A stretch of 64,000 nt of DNA from Apteryx mantelli. Its lineage: Eukaryota; Chordata; Aves; Apterygiformes; Apterygidae. Positions 12,181-22,354 of this stretch are shown here, piece after piece. The notes under the pieces are model-generated. The model ran no database searches, was not told the origin of the DNA, and worked only from the letters and a program-made list of their open reading frames with translations. The position numbers and the translations under genes are program-made. The stretch lies in assembly GCF_036417845.1 (NCBI RefSeq), contig NC_089979.1, forward strand, positions 118,453,415 to 118,517,414. The letters are read 5' to 3'. Positions within the stretch are counted from its first letter, which is position 1. Each line of letters opens with the position of its first letter.

Positions 12181-13420
12181 ATTCCTGAGTTTCAAGTGTT
12201 GTGTGAGCCCTTCTTTCCTGCCCCGCACTGTCCCCGCACGCCCTGGGGCGTGAAGAGGTGGCCTCTCTTCTGCCCTGAGCCCCGAGGGAGAGGTGACGAG
12301 AGGGCCTGGCTGCCTTTGGGCTGCTGTGCCGGGGCGATGGAGGAGTCTGGCGGAGGGTCGCCAAGGTCACTGGGGGCCCGGAGGCGGGTGTTTTTCCGTT
12401 GGCGGTCGAGAAGGCGAATGGGGGTAGCTGTCTTCAGCTCCTGCGCTCTTCAGCTACCTAAGGGGTGGCTGAAAATGGAGCAAGGCCCTCCTTGGAGGCG
12501 CACCACCACCACCACCACCGGATCGATCGAAGGAGCTTTGCTCCCCTGGAGAAGCAAAGGGCTTCAATTCCAGCACAAAGACGTGCTGGATTTCAGCAGG
12601 GAGTTCCTTCCGTTCTAATGGCTCCATTAGGGCTAATTTGCTCAAACTGCAAAAATGTTTGCCTCCCTGTTGATTGGCCCTTGTGAGAGTTCCTCTGGAT
12701 TGCTGTGCCGGCTTTGGGCTCCCCCCACCACAAAGAAGACTGGAGGAGCCCAGCTTAGGGCCGCAGAGGTGACCAGGTGCTGCAGCACGTGGCATAGAAG
12801 GGGAGGTGGAGGGACCTGGGCTCGTTCAGCGTTCAGAAGAGAAGGCTTCCTTTCAGAAGATTCGCAGTGCCTTCGCTTTTACCTCTGTGCGTTGCATGTG
12901 ACTGGGCCACAGCTACAAAGCAAGAATGTTGGAATCAACTGTCTTGATGGTGGAGCTGCCAGTGCTGTGAGCATTGGCTGTCTGGTCACTGTTTTGCTTG
13001 AAGAAGGACTAGGGAACGTCAGGGGAAGCAGTAAATCAAAAGGAAGCGGTAAATCTGGACGAGGAAATGGCAGTCTCACAAAGTACAGCTGCCTTAAAGG
13101 GGTTGGTTGTCATTAGAGCTACCTAGAGTACAAGCGTTCCTTTTCTTTCTGGCGCATGGAAAAGCTTTCAAGTTTTTGCCTGCTGGTTTATGAGACCGAA
13201 GAAGAGCAAAATGATTATTTTCTTTTTATATTGTGCTTAGTCATACGACACTAACTGAGAGCAGCACCAGTACTACGTTGCTTGAAGTTACCAGGTGTCT
13301 CTGCAGACGTAGAAGGTGGTACGTGTATGTAGAGACGCACGCATGCACGCACGCACGCACGCACGCCTGGGGGTGCGCACAAATTCATGGAGTCATGAGC
13401 TTTATCTTTGCCTGGTCCCT
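12140..13420. repeat. Segmental duplicate of 9900-11078
   Basis: From the shared AATAAA onward this segment aligns with copy a in the same orientation: tttcaagtgttgtgtgagcc, gtcactgggggcccggaggc, gggggtagctgtcttcag, tcatgagctttatct. Small indels are frequent. One is a (CAC)6 run at about 12499-12518 replacing unrelated bases in copy a. The 5' 300 bases are also present, inverted, at about 22355-22640 and 23375-23540. Confidence 0.85.
13335..13366. repeat. (ACGC)n microsatellite
   Basis: This is an alternating purine-pyrimidine ACGC run. The homologous place in copy a (about 11013-11044) is (CA/TG)-rich instead, as expected from CpG decay of the same tract. Confidence 0.85.
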
Positions 13421-15354
13421 CACACTACTACCTCTATTACTGCAGTTGGCTGTGTGAGGTCCGGGAAGTTATAAGGCTTCGCTGACACTTGTGTGTGCAT
13501 ACTTTCTTGCACACATTAGGCTAATTTATAGTCTTGGAAAAGGAGAGCTTAAAATGTGCACGATTGGTGTTTAATTCTTTTCTGAATGGATGTGTTTTTT
13601 AGAAGGAACTCTTTGAGGTTGGCAATTGGTGAAACTTTTCTGTATGGGGAATAGTGTCCTCTTCTTGAAGCCTATTCTTTTTTTTTTTTTTTTTCCAAAC
13701 CGCAGCTATAAAACCCCCAAGAACCTTATCTGCCACCTCTTCAGCGTCCTACTTGCAGCAGTTGATATAAATCGGACTGCAGGTGTGGCAAAAGTCTCGG
13801 AATTTAACTGGAAATGGTTTCACAGAGCACGTTTCTCTGGTCTCTTTCTGATCCCTGGTTCTGTGCGCTCATACATGGGCAGTGCTCCTAGGAGCAGTTC
13901 CATTTCTGGGCACAGATTGGGCAGCTATAACGGCGGCCCAAGCCTTGTGGCTTGGGCAAGGACAAGGATGCAAAGCCAGGTTGCTCTTGGTTGTTCACCT
14001 GTTGCCAGCCTCTTCTGTAGATACAGCAATTCATGAGGATCTATCAGGGTAAACACATTGAAGACTGTTTAAGAGTTACGTATTGCGAAAATGGTTAACG
14101 ATTGCGCTTCCTTTTCGGAAGCATGCAGAACAGTATCTTCAAGCAGAGGAATAGGTGCAGTGATCGCATCTGCCAGCCCGAATGTTATTACTTCCCCAGA
14201 CCTCATTTCTATGAACTTTCATAGGTCTTGTACTGGTTCTGAAAGTCAGCAAAATCTATTGCTTGGGCTGGTAAAGTAATTATACAAGTATGAGCATACC
14301 AATTGCTATTTATCCAGTCTCTATACCTATACTGTTTAGCTTGGCAGTTGATGGTCTTCAGCTTCACTATAAACAGTCATTCCCGGAGCAGCTATTTACT
14401 TTTATTTGGTGTATTTAGTATTCAGTTTAGAACAAAAGCAATTTAGAATTCAGAAAGGGATGCCTGTAGTAGTAAGACACAACAATGCAGTCTCAGGGTA
14501 TTGTAAAATACACCTATGCTGCATTTTATCATTCTCTTCTAGCAAGTCAGGTTTGCTGCCACTACGTCTAGTGCCAAAGGGCTAGCGGTAACAGGTTTTG
14601 CACAGAGTGTCTTAGCCCTTTCTGACTAAATAAGGTGGCTCCAGGCAGCATTTACCAGGTAATGGTGGGGCAGTTCAAAGGTTAGCCGATTCCTTCACCT
14701 TAGCTGAACGTTACTGTACTGTAGCCGAGTGAGCGCAAGGGAATGTGCACTGGCTTTTCAGTTTCTCCACTTTACCGCACAGTGTGTTCACTGCAGGTCA
14801 CTGCAATGGTGGCTTAACTGAATACATGGGGCAACAAAGTGCAGTGGGTGAGAACTGGGCACACGCTTGCTTCTGCCAGCCTTGCGACAGTATGGTGGCC
14901 TTCAGCAGAGACGCAGCATGACCAGTGCACAGCAGTAAGGATTTAACTTGCAACAAAGCTCTTTTAGAAAGCAATGTTTACCATTAAAGTCACATACACT
15001 GTACCCATTTCTCAGAAATTAAGTTGATACCCCCAGTGTCTAAAATTAGAGACAGTCATTCTGATGTGCCATATGCAATGCTATGTATTTTCAGCTCATC
15101 TAAGGATACCTTTTAGTATGTGTGTTTTCAAGGGATAACTGACTGTTTTAAAGACTTTGGGGAGGAAGATGTACTTGCGCGTACTTTGTTAGTGATTCTT
15201 GGATTAAGAAATCTGTAATCTATTTAATTAAACAAATAAGAAGGAAAAAGCATTGAGTACAGAAAATCGGACAGCCGTCTTCAGCATTAGACATTGGGGG
15301 TATCAATGTAATTCCTGAAAAAGGGGTATAGGATGCACGGCTATCATGTTAAAC
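13421..15354. other. Unassigned DNA between repeat blocks
   Basis: No coding exon, RNA gene or transposon is recognised. The T-run at 13678-13694 is followed by ordinary sequence. An open frame of 136 codons from 13626 has no motif I know. Confidence 0.4.
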
Positions 15355-15569
15355 ATTCTCTTTTAAAAGCCTGGAAATGGAAGAATGAGTCGAATCGTAC
15401 CCCAGCAGAAGTGACAGTAAAATTGCAACGTTGACAGAATTACAGGATGTTGAGGTTGGAAGGCTCCTCTGGAGTTCATCTTGTGCAACCCCCCGCTCAA
15501 GCAGAGTCACCAAGAGCAGATTGTCCAGGATCGAGTCCAGATGGCTTTGGAATATCTGCCAGGAGGGAG
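15355..15569. repeat. Direct repeat A, left flank of provirus
   Basis: These roughly 215 bases recur at 19015-19231 with a few percent divergence (gagtcgaatcg versus gagttgaatcg). The stretch includes a non-CR1 part (15355-15435) and the CR1 3' end. The right copy runs without interruption into CR1, while the left copy is broken by the provirus. Confidence 0.9.
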
Positions 15570-15574
15570 AGTAA
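15436..15574 (-). mobile_element. CR1 LINE 3' fragment interrupted by provirus
   Basis: The + strand shows the reverse complement of the CR1 3' end (attacaggatgttgaggttgg). It stops at ggagggag, where the LTR is inserted. In the copies at 19231 and 39667 the CR1 simply continues with (a/t)ctccacaacc. Confidence 0.88.
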
Positions 15575-15991
15575 TGTTAAGAAATTTAATAGTAGTGTTA
15601 AGGCCTAGCTGATTAGAAAATGGTTAAACATGTTTATATTGGAAAGTTCTGGAAACCATTGGGCTATTGCCACATGGCTTGTTTATCTTTAGCCGCAAGG
15701 TAAGAAGAAAGCTAACCCTGCCCAGAGACAGTGAAGATACCCAATGGAGAGTGAGAAGACCCCAGACCTGATGTTTCTGTTGGATCGGACGATCACGTGA
15801 GGGACGGGTAACTGAGACCTGTAGGGGTATAAATACACAGGGAATTTTCCATTTGGGGGGGGTCCCTCTTCCGAGGTGCCCAGCTCAAGCTGTTCACGTT
15901 ACTTATTTAAATAAAGAGTTAAACAGAGAATTCTCAACCCAGCATGTTAAGACTCTCAGAGACCCAGTGAGTATATGATAATTTCGTAACA
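15575..15991 (+). mobile_element. 5' LTR of provirus
   Basis: The LTR is 417 bp, starting TGTTAAG and ending GTAACA. A TATA box (TATAAATA) lies at 15838-15845 and a poly(A) signal (AATAAA) at 15910-15915, in the usual U3-R-U5 order. The five bases before it (agtaa) and the five bases after the displaced 3' end at 11141 (actcc) are where a 5-bp target duplication would lie, but they match poorly. Confidence 0.9.
15838..15845 (+). promoter_or_regulatory. LTR TATA box
   Basis: TATAAATA lies 72 bases before the LTR AATAAA, consistent with U3 promoter placement. Confidence 0.75.
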
Positions 15992-15995
15992 GTTT

Positions 15996-16015
15996 TGGCG
16001 ACCCAGATGGGACTC
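15996..16015 (+). other. Primer-binding site, tRNA-Arg type
   Basis: TGGCGACCCAGATGGGACTC begins four bases after the LTR end. It is the complement expected for the 3' end of a tRNA-Arg, as I recall the vertebrate tRNA-Arg(CCG) acceptor and T stem. The assignment to Arg rests on memory of that tRNA; the PBS location itself is seen directly. Confidence 0.8.
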
Positions 16016-16172
16016 TGGGAATTTGTTGCAGGATTCAGGAGCTTACGGATAATGAGGCATTCCCAAGCCGGCTAAGGGCGTTCTGCCCTAGGAATTGCTT
16101 CCTCCTTCGTGGGCTAACTGAATCTTAAGCAATTGTCTTAACAGGCTGAAAGGGTTGGGGTAAAGGATAAGT

Positions 16173-16321
16173 CTTAGGGTTCAAGTCCCTAAGAGTGAAT
16201 TTGTTAGGTCTGAGTCCTAGCAAGAGGTAAATTGTGGGGTTTGAGTCCCTGAAAGTGAGTCTGTTAGGTTCGAGTCCTGGAATGTTAAATTAGAAATTTG
16301 CAGTTAGGTTCAAGTCCTAAC
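16173..16321 (+). repeat. Five tandem T-arm-like mini-hairpins in the proviral leader
   Basis: A motif of form GG-TYNAGT-CC recurs five times at about 30-40 base spacing (16177, 16207, 16237, 16267, 16307). The first is a perfect CTTAGGG/CCCTAAG stem with loop TTCAAGT (16173-16193). The last is GTTAGG/CCTAAC with the same loop (16303-16321). The fourth contains GGTTCGAGTCC, the classic tRNA T-arm sequence. The array sits between the PBS and the gag start, where packaging and dimerisation signals lie in related viruses. Confidence 0.75.
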
Positions 16322-16373
16322 GAGAAAGCAGTTGTGGTTTAAAGCACAGTCTGATCAATGTAAGACGCTTGTA

Positions 16374-17893
16374 ATGGGAAATACAGTGCCCAAGGGGACG
16401 CCCTTGGCTGAGTTGTTAGGACATTGGAAAAACACAGAAGGAACTGTAGGGTTATCTAAAAAGCACACAGTAACCTTATGTCAAAAAGACCAGCCTTTTG
16501 TTACTCGAGACGGGTCAGCAGCGGAACGATGGCCATGCCAAGGTACCTTTGATCAGCAAGTGTTAACCTTTTTGCGACAACGTTTAGAAGACCGATTCCC
16601 AGGACAAATGGATTATTGGTATGTATGGGATAATTGGGCTCATGATAGACGAACACCACGGAGATCTGCAAGTGTAAGTAATAGTAATAGTAACAATGGT
16701 GAAAATCTGACTAAAACCGGAGGGAAAAAGAACAAAGCTGAACATAATGAGGGACCCGTAGGGCCCACCACAGCCCCACCTCTAAGCCCCCCTTATAACT
16801 CAGGGGCAAACCTTTATCCCCCGCTCTCACCTCCACCGGAACCTCTATTCCAGGCACCTATGCGAGTAACCCCTTTGGGAAGTGTAGGAGTACCAGGGCC
16901 GAATGGAGCACAGCAAGTTGCCACTACTAGAGTGTACCGACCTTGGGGACCCCAGGACTTAATTGCTTGGAGTCAGCAAACTCCGTGTTTGCGGGAGGAT
17001 CCCGAAAAGGTGTTACAAGTAGTTAGGGGAATATTTCGGGCTTATGACCCCACCTGGGGAGATGTTCAAATGCTTATAGAAACTCTATTCACTCCAGATG
17101 AAAAACATGCAATATATGAGACTAACCGGAGATGGGTGGAACAAGATGGACGAATTAGATGGCCACATGTAGATCCAGGATGGAATATTAATAATGATGG
17201 GAATTATAGACAACTCCAATTAGCAAGGCAGGGATTAGAGGAGGCAATTTGATTAGCAGGACAGAGGACTGCAAATTGGTCAAAAATTAAAGAATGCCAG
17301 CAGCAATTAGATGAACATCCCTCAGCATTCCTCTCTCGCTTATTTAAACAAATCCGCATGTTTGGAGGAGGAATTGATCCAGAAGCCATGGCCAACTTGC
17401 CTATTATAGTATCTACCTATGTAGATCAGACTGCTTCTGATATAAAAAAAATATTTCTCCAAACATGTGCCTGATCGGCCAGGTAAATCCATTGATGAAA
17501 TAGTTCGGTTAGCAACTTTTGTGTACAATGGGAGAGAAGAAGTAAAGAATAGAGAGAAAAGGAGACAGAAAAAGGAGGAAGTTACTTTATTAGCTGCTGT
17601 ACTACGAGATGGAGCTGCAGATTAGAGGAAGAGGTCTAGGATGTGGAAGAGGTAGAGGAAGAGATATAGGACGTGGTATTAGGGTAGGACAGGAAAGAGG
17701 GTTACGAAGTGAACCCCAAACGAAAGGTAGAGGGATGACAGGAGGAGCTGGAAATTGTAATGTGGATTGCTATTATTGTGGACAATGGGGACATACGCAA
17801 GGGGAGTGTCCTCTGCAACCTCGAACCCAAGCACCAGGAGTGGGGTATCAGGACCCTCCTTCATTGCAGTCGACCAGTGAAGGATCACAATGA
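16374..17893 (+). pseudogene. gag: Broken retroviral gag (matrix, capsid, nucleocapsid)
   Basis: The frame starts at ATG 16374 with Met-Gly-Asn, a likely N-myristoylation signal. It then has a Pro-rich linker with PPLSPP and LYPPL elements (about 16780-16860) and a p30-like capsid segment (DPTWGDVQMLIETL). A TGA at 17250-17252, likely from CGA, interrupts the capsid. The frame then slips at the A-run near 17443-17450 and shifts again before 17609. The nucleocapsid follows in the third segment with a single CX2CX4HX4C zinc knuckle (about 17767-17810). The segment ends with TGA at 17891-17893, in frame with protease. In an intact relative this gene would form the virion core; here it cannot. 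Confidence 0.88.
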
Positions 17894-18985
17894 TTAGAAG
17901 GAGAGGAGTTGGGTGTGACTGGCGATTCACAAATAAGCCACTCTTCTGATATGGATGAAGGGAAAAGGGAGTGGAATGTTTGTGAAATGTTAACTGTACC
18001 ATTAACTACAGAAGGGGAAATAGAAGGGAAAATTAATGGAAAAACAATAAAATTTTTAGTAGATACAGGAGCTACCATGTCCCTACTAAATTTTATACCC
18101 AAAGGAGTCCTGTCAGGTACGTCAATAAAAATTAGGGGAGTGTTAGGGGAAGAAGATATTCCAATTAGCGAACCTTTGTTATTGATGATAGGGGGAAAAA
18201 GTATTTGGGGAAAATTTTTGTTAACTGGGAAATCTCCTGCCTGTCTACTAGGACGGGATTTGTTACAGGCTTTGGATGTAGATTTATGGATAAACCCCAC
18301 AGGAATAGATATGATAATTATGGGAGCTAATGTAGTAACAGGGAAACTCCCTTCAAAAGAAATACCAGAATTGCTAGAATCAGTGCCAAAGACACTATGG
18401 AGTACATCATCCATGGATGTAGGATTACTGTTATCCACAGAACCAGTAGAAATTAAAACAAAAAAGGGACCCCCTCCCGTGGTAAAGCAATATCCAATAC
18501 CAAAGGAGGCGGAAAAAAGTATTCAGAAACAAATTAATCAGTTCGTGGAACAAGGCATCTTGAGAGAATGTGTGTCTCCATATAATACTCCAATTTTACC
18601 TGTAAAGAAAAATCGTTTGGACAAAGATGGAGACCCAGAATACTGATTTGTACAGGATTTGAGCGCTATAAATCAATATGTGATAACCCCACATCCTGTA
18701 GTCCTGGATCCATCGACTGTATTGCTTCAAATACCATCCTGGGCAACTTATTTTTCGGTAATTGATTTAACAGCAGCCTTTTTCAGCATACCTTTAACTG
18801 AAGAAAGTCAGCCTCTTTTTGCTTTTACTTGGAAGGGTCAACAATTGACCTGGGCTAGACTACCACAAGGGTTTACTGCATCTCCTACTATTTTTTCTCA
18901 GATTTTGAAAAAATGATTTGAAAGACATAGAAATGCCGAGAAAGTCTGTATTGATACAATATGTTGATGATGTATTAATAGCAAG
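17894..18985 (+). pseudogene. pol: Broken retroviral pro-pol (protease and N-terminal RT)
   Basis: Protease follows nucleocapsid in the same frame after one TGA, as in stop-readthrough gag-pol arrangements. It has the active-site box VDTGA (about 18059-18073) and LLGRDLL (about 18246-18266). Reverse transcriptase begins near 18450 (PIPKEAEKSIQKQI). It is interrupted by TGA at 18644-18646 and again at 18914-18916, both plausibly from CGA. LPQGF and, after a further frame change, the catalytic YVDD (18960-18971) are visible. Sequence homologous to pol ends just after this box, so thumb, connection, RNase H and integrase are absent. Confidence 0.88.
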
Positions 18986-19024
18986 TGAAATTTCTCTTTT
19001 AATAGCAAGTGAAAATTCTCTTTT
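18977..19024. repeat. 24-bp tandem duplication at the provirus/host junction
   Basis: Unit 18977-19000 and unit 19001-19024 differ at one base (aatagcaagtgaaa then ttctctttt). The second unit merges into host repeat A' at attctcttttaaaag, a stretch shared by both sides, so the breakpoint has microhomology. Confidence 0.9.
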
Positions 19025-19231
19025 AAAAGCCTGGAAATGGAAGAATGAGTTGAATCGTACCCCAGCAGAAGTGACAGTAAAATTGCAACGTTGACAGAAT
19101 TACAGGATGTTGAGGTTGGAAGGCTCCTCTGGAGTTCATCTTGTGCAACCCCCCCTCCTAAAGCAGAGTCACCTAGAGCAGGTGGTCCAGGATCGAGTCC
19201 AGATGGCTTTGGAATATCTGCCAGGAGGGAG
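19015..19231. repeat. Direct repeat A', right of provirus
   Basis: This is the second copy of 15355-15569. It lacks the LTR insertion and continues directly into CR1, so it represents the empty pre-insertion sequence. Confidence 0.9.
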
Positions 19232-19975
19232 TCTCCACAACCTCTCTGGGCAACCTGGTCCAGTGCTCAGTCACCCTCACAGTAAAAAAGTGTTTTCCTA
19301 CGTTCAGATGGACCTTCCTGTGTTTCAGGCTGTGCCCAGTTCCTCTTGTCCTGTCACTGGGCACCCCTGAGAAGAGTCTGGCTCTGTTGTCTTTACTGCC
19401 TCCCTTCGGGTATTCATACACATTGAGAAGATCCCCCCTGAGCCTTCTCTTCTGCAGCCTGAACAATCCCAGCTCTCTCAGCCTCTCCTCATATGACAGG
19501 TGCTGACAGGTGCTCCAGCCCCTTAACCATCTTCATGGCCTTTGCTGGACTTGCTCCAGGAGCCCCATGTCTCTCTTGTAATGGGGAGCCCAGCACCAGA
19601 GCCAGCACTCCAGATGTGGCCACACCAGTGCTGAGCTGAGGGGAAGGATCACCTCTCTTGCTCTGCTGGCAATGCTCTGCCTACTGCAGCCCAGGATACC
19701 GTTGGCCTTTTTTGCCACAAGGGCACATTGCTGGCTCATGGTCAGCTTGTCCACCAGGATCCTTAGGTCCTTCTCTGCAACGTCCTACATGCCCTCCCCA
19801 GTTGGGAGCCACCCTCGGCCTTGGGGACAGTGCGTTCAGTCCCAGCATCCCGGTCCTTACATCACACGTTCACCAGTGTTGGTCCCAGCATTGACCCTGG
19901 GGGACACCACTAGTCACTGCCCATCAGGTGGCTTTGTGCCACTGGCCCTGCTGGCTCCCCTCAACCAATGTGCTG
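19095..19975 (-). mobile_element. CR1 LINE, ORF2 C-terminal part and 3' end
   Basis: The - strand encodes CR1 ORF2 C-terminal features, including LTMSQQCALVAKKANGILGC, WAPHYKRDMGLLEQVQQRP and TVRVTEHWTRLPREVVE. It is broken by frameshifts. The + strand therefore reads 3' end first. The fragment is 5'-truncated, as is usual for CR1, and no intact RT remains. Confidence 0.92.
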
Positions 19976-21814
19976 CTGCCATTTGGCTTCCCTTCTCCCC
20001 TGGACGCATACCTTTCCTTTCAAAGGGGAGAGAGAGGTTTGTGTCATGGGTAGCAGCCGGTCACTCTTTGGTTCCCTTCCACTTAAAAACTGGCAACGTC
20101 ACAGCAGCTGCATTTATTTTTCCTCCCGCTTCTCCTGTGCAAAATTAACATGTGAGGCATGGTGACAGAAATGATCAGAGATCACATACTTGGCTCAAAA
20201 TCTGCAGGGAAGCTGGTCCTATCCCAACAGACCTCACAGTTCAGTCAGTGTGAACTGGAGGTGTCACTACCTTGGCAAACTCATCACCAAGGGAAGTAAA
20301 AGCATACGGAAAATCTAGGGCTATTCATATACAGATAAACATAGTCTATGGCTATGTCCATAAACAAGCAAGCATTGCCCTTTGGCCACAGTTCCCGGTC
20401 CCCTCTTCCCCTTCTTCCCCTCTTTCCTCTGGTGGAGTTTGAAGACAAGTTTTGGTGAAAGAAAACCCCACGGTGGCTACACTCGAGGACCACCAAACCA
20501 TGCTGCCAGTCAAGGGAGATTCCTGCAGGCTATGCAGCTGCAGTACTACCTTCATAACTGATCAGATATTTATGCTGATAGCAGAGTATGTAATACAGAA
20601 AGCAGGAAAGATTAAAAAAAAAAGGGGGGGGGAACAGTAATACGGAAAAGGGGTTAACGATAAAGGGAGCATTTAGCAATTCAGGCACTGCCAGTTCCCA
20701 TGGGAGGATCCCTTAGTGACCCAGAGAACTGACCTGTGAGCACTGTGACACCTCAGCCCAAGGCAAATGTCTTGGGTGGAGGCAAATGTCTAGCTGACAA
20801 ACACAATAACATCTGCACCACAGGGCACAGCCAGAGGAGCCATAGGCAGCTGCTTCCCTTCTCCTGTGCCTCTTCATCCTGGGAGAAGCCTAGAAATGCT
20901 GCATGACACCCCCAGGCTGGGAAGCTCTGCACAGAGAGACTGGTGAGAGAAGATGGAGGATTCCCCCATCGCTCCCTCTACTCTCTGTGGTGGAAGTCTT
21001 TGAAGGGCAAGAGTTTTTCCCTGAGAATCTGTGGGAAGGCTCGAGCTTGGGTGCTCTTTGTGGTTCTTCATCTCAACCAGCAGAGCTTTGTGTCCAAAGG
21101 GAATGAACAAGCCTCAAAAGCAGTTCAAAGAAGGATGAAGCAAGTGTTGTGGGGAGTGAGGGGCTGCATGGGATGAGGGGGACTGGTGTTGAGGGTGGGA
21201 AGGACAGTTGTGCACTTGTGACTGCACAGGCCAAGGAGAGTCTGGCTCCAAGGCACCTGGCAGCCAGGAAGATTTTGTACCTGCTCCTGTCAGGGCTCCC
21301 CCTTGACACAAAAGGGCCTGGCACCAGCAAATGGAGTCAGGCAGGGGTGATGAGTAGCCTCAAGTGACTACCTCCCCTGCTTCTACAGCAGCACCCTGCC
21401 AGTGTAGTGGTACACAGATCCGTGGGTTTTGTTGCCTGGAAGCTGTGTACACTGTCACAGGGCTGTGCAGAAAACTCAGGCGGCCAGTTCTTCAGGGCTT
21501 GGGACTTGTCCTGCTCTCTGAGGACTTTCACAGAGAGGGGGAGTTCTGGCAGGTGGCTTTATGGTGAGAGTCATCTTCCATTGCCTGGAGCACATTCATC
21601 CAGGGTCAGAGTTGACCGCTTCTGGCCAAAGACCCCCTTCCTCAATCAGCCTAAGACCGGATTGGGTTTTCAGCACTCCTCATGCTGTTTTCTGCTCTTC
21701 TCCCTCCCAACACCCAGATTTCCAGTCCTTCACTGGACACTGCTATGCTTTCACACACCAATGGGCACCTCACCTGTCGGTAGTCACGGAAATAAACCAT
21801 CCTCTGCTACCAGA
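19976..21814. other. Intergenic DNA, nothing recognised
   Basis: I see no gene or named repeat. Longer open frames (up to 145 codons on +, 21407-21844) have no motif and overlap one another in several frames. Confidence 0.45.
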
Positions 21815-22197
21815 TGTCGGAGTGGGGGGACAGACCCGGAGTAACGATGAGTCTCAATATGAGTATGGTCGTTCTCCCTTTATTAGAGCTTACACAGAGT
21901 ATATATAGACAAGCAATAAGCATGCACTAGCAATAGCTGTATGATTGGTTTACAGTCTGTTCACGCGCCTAAAGTGAATACACGATTGGTGCAAAGTTGC
22001 TGTTCACGTGGAGGGGCTTGTCAGCCCCCTCCTTTACTTGTTTACCACTATTTGCCTTCCCCTTCTGTAATGGTCTAGGAATGCTCAAGGACAGTTCACA
22101 TAGCCGTGGGATCCTCCCTTCATCATGAAGGCAGGATTGCTCACTTCTAAGAAAGCATGCCCTTTCTCACTTAACCATTCTCCCACACTCACCCAGG
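21815..22197 (-). mobile_element. Solo-LTR-like element of a second family
   Basis: On the - strand it starts TGTGGGAGAATGG and ends CCACTCCGACA. It carries a TATATATA element (21901-21908) followed about 20 bases on by AATAAA (+ strand tttatt at 21880-21885). The TG...CA ends and the TATA/poly(A) order indicate an LTR of about 383 bp. No matching internal region or second LTR lies next to it. I could not find a clear target-site duplication, so the exact ends are tentative. Confidence 0.65.
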
Positions 22198-22354
22198 CGT
22201 TCAGCAGCCATGTGGGCTCTACATACCTGAAAGCAATGCTTTTCCTCCCCTTTGTCCTCAAAGGCCTCCTCCAATAATGCTCCCACCTCTGAATGGATGG
22301 CTCTTATTAGTAAATGTAGGGCATTTCGGGACTCTCTGAAAGTACCCTAACTCT

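Larger units (their letters stand above)
15575..19014 (+). mobile_element. Truncated class I (gammaretrovirus-like) endogenous provirus
   Basis: In order the element shows a 5' LTR, a primer-binding site, a leader, a broken gag, protease, and reverse transcriptase up to the YVDD box. It then ends abruptly at about 18976-19014 in a 24-bp tandem duplication joined to host repeat A'. The RNase H end, integrase, env and 3' LTR are missing. Class I affinity is inferred from the p30-like capsid region, a single zinc knuckle, gag and pro in the same frame separated by one stop codon, and RT motif layout. It is an old, defective copy with multiple stops and frameshifts. Confidence 0.9.

Noticed and set aside
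11384..12370. 328-codon minus-strand frame with a 76-residue internal repeat, as a real protein
   Set aside because: It is the antisense of the 76-bp tandem array. The same openness occurs in all three antisense frames because the period is not a multiple of three, and no family copy without the array preserves it.
12499..12518. Run encoding six His, suggestive of vector His-tag contamination
   Set aside because: It is a natural (CAC)6 microsatellite inside a segment homologous to 9960-11078, with genomic sequence on both sides and no vector backbone.
16173..16321. tRNA gene cluster
   Set aside because: Only T-arm-like hairpins are present; no acceptor stem, D-arm or anticodon arm can be built around any of them.
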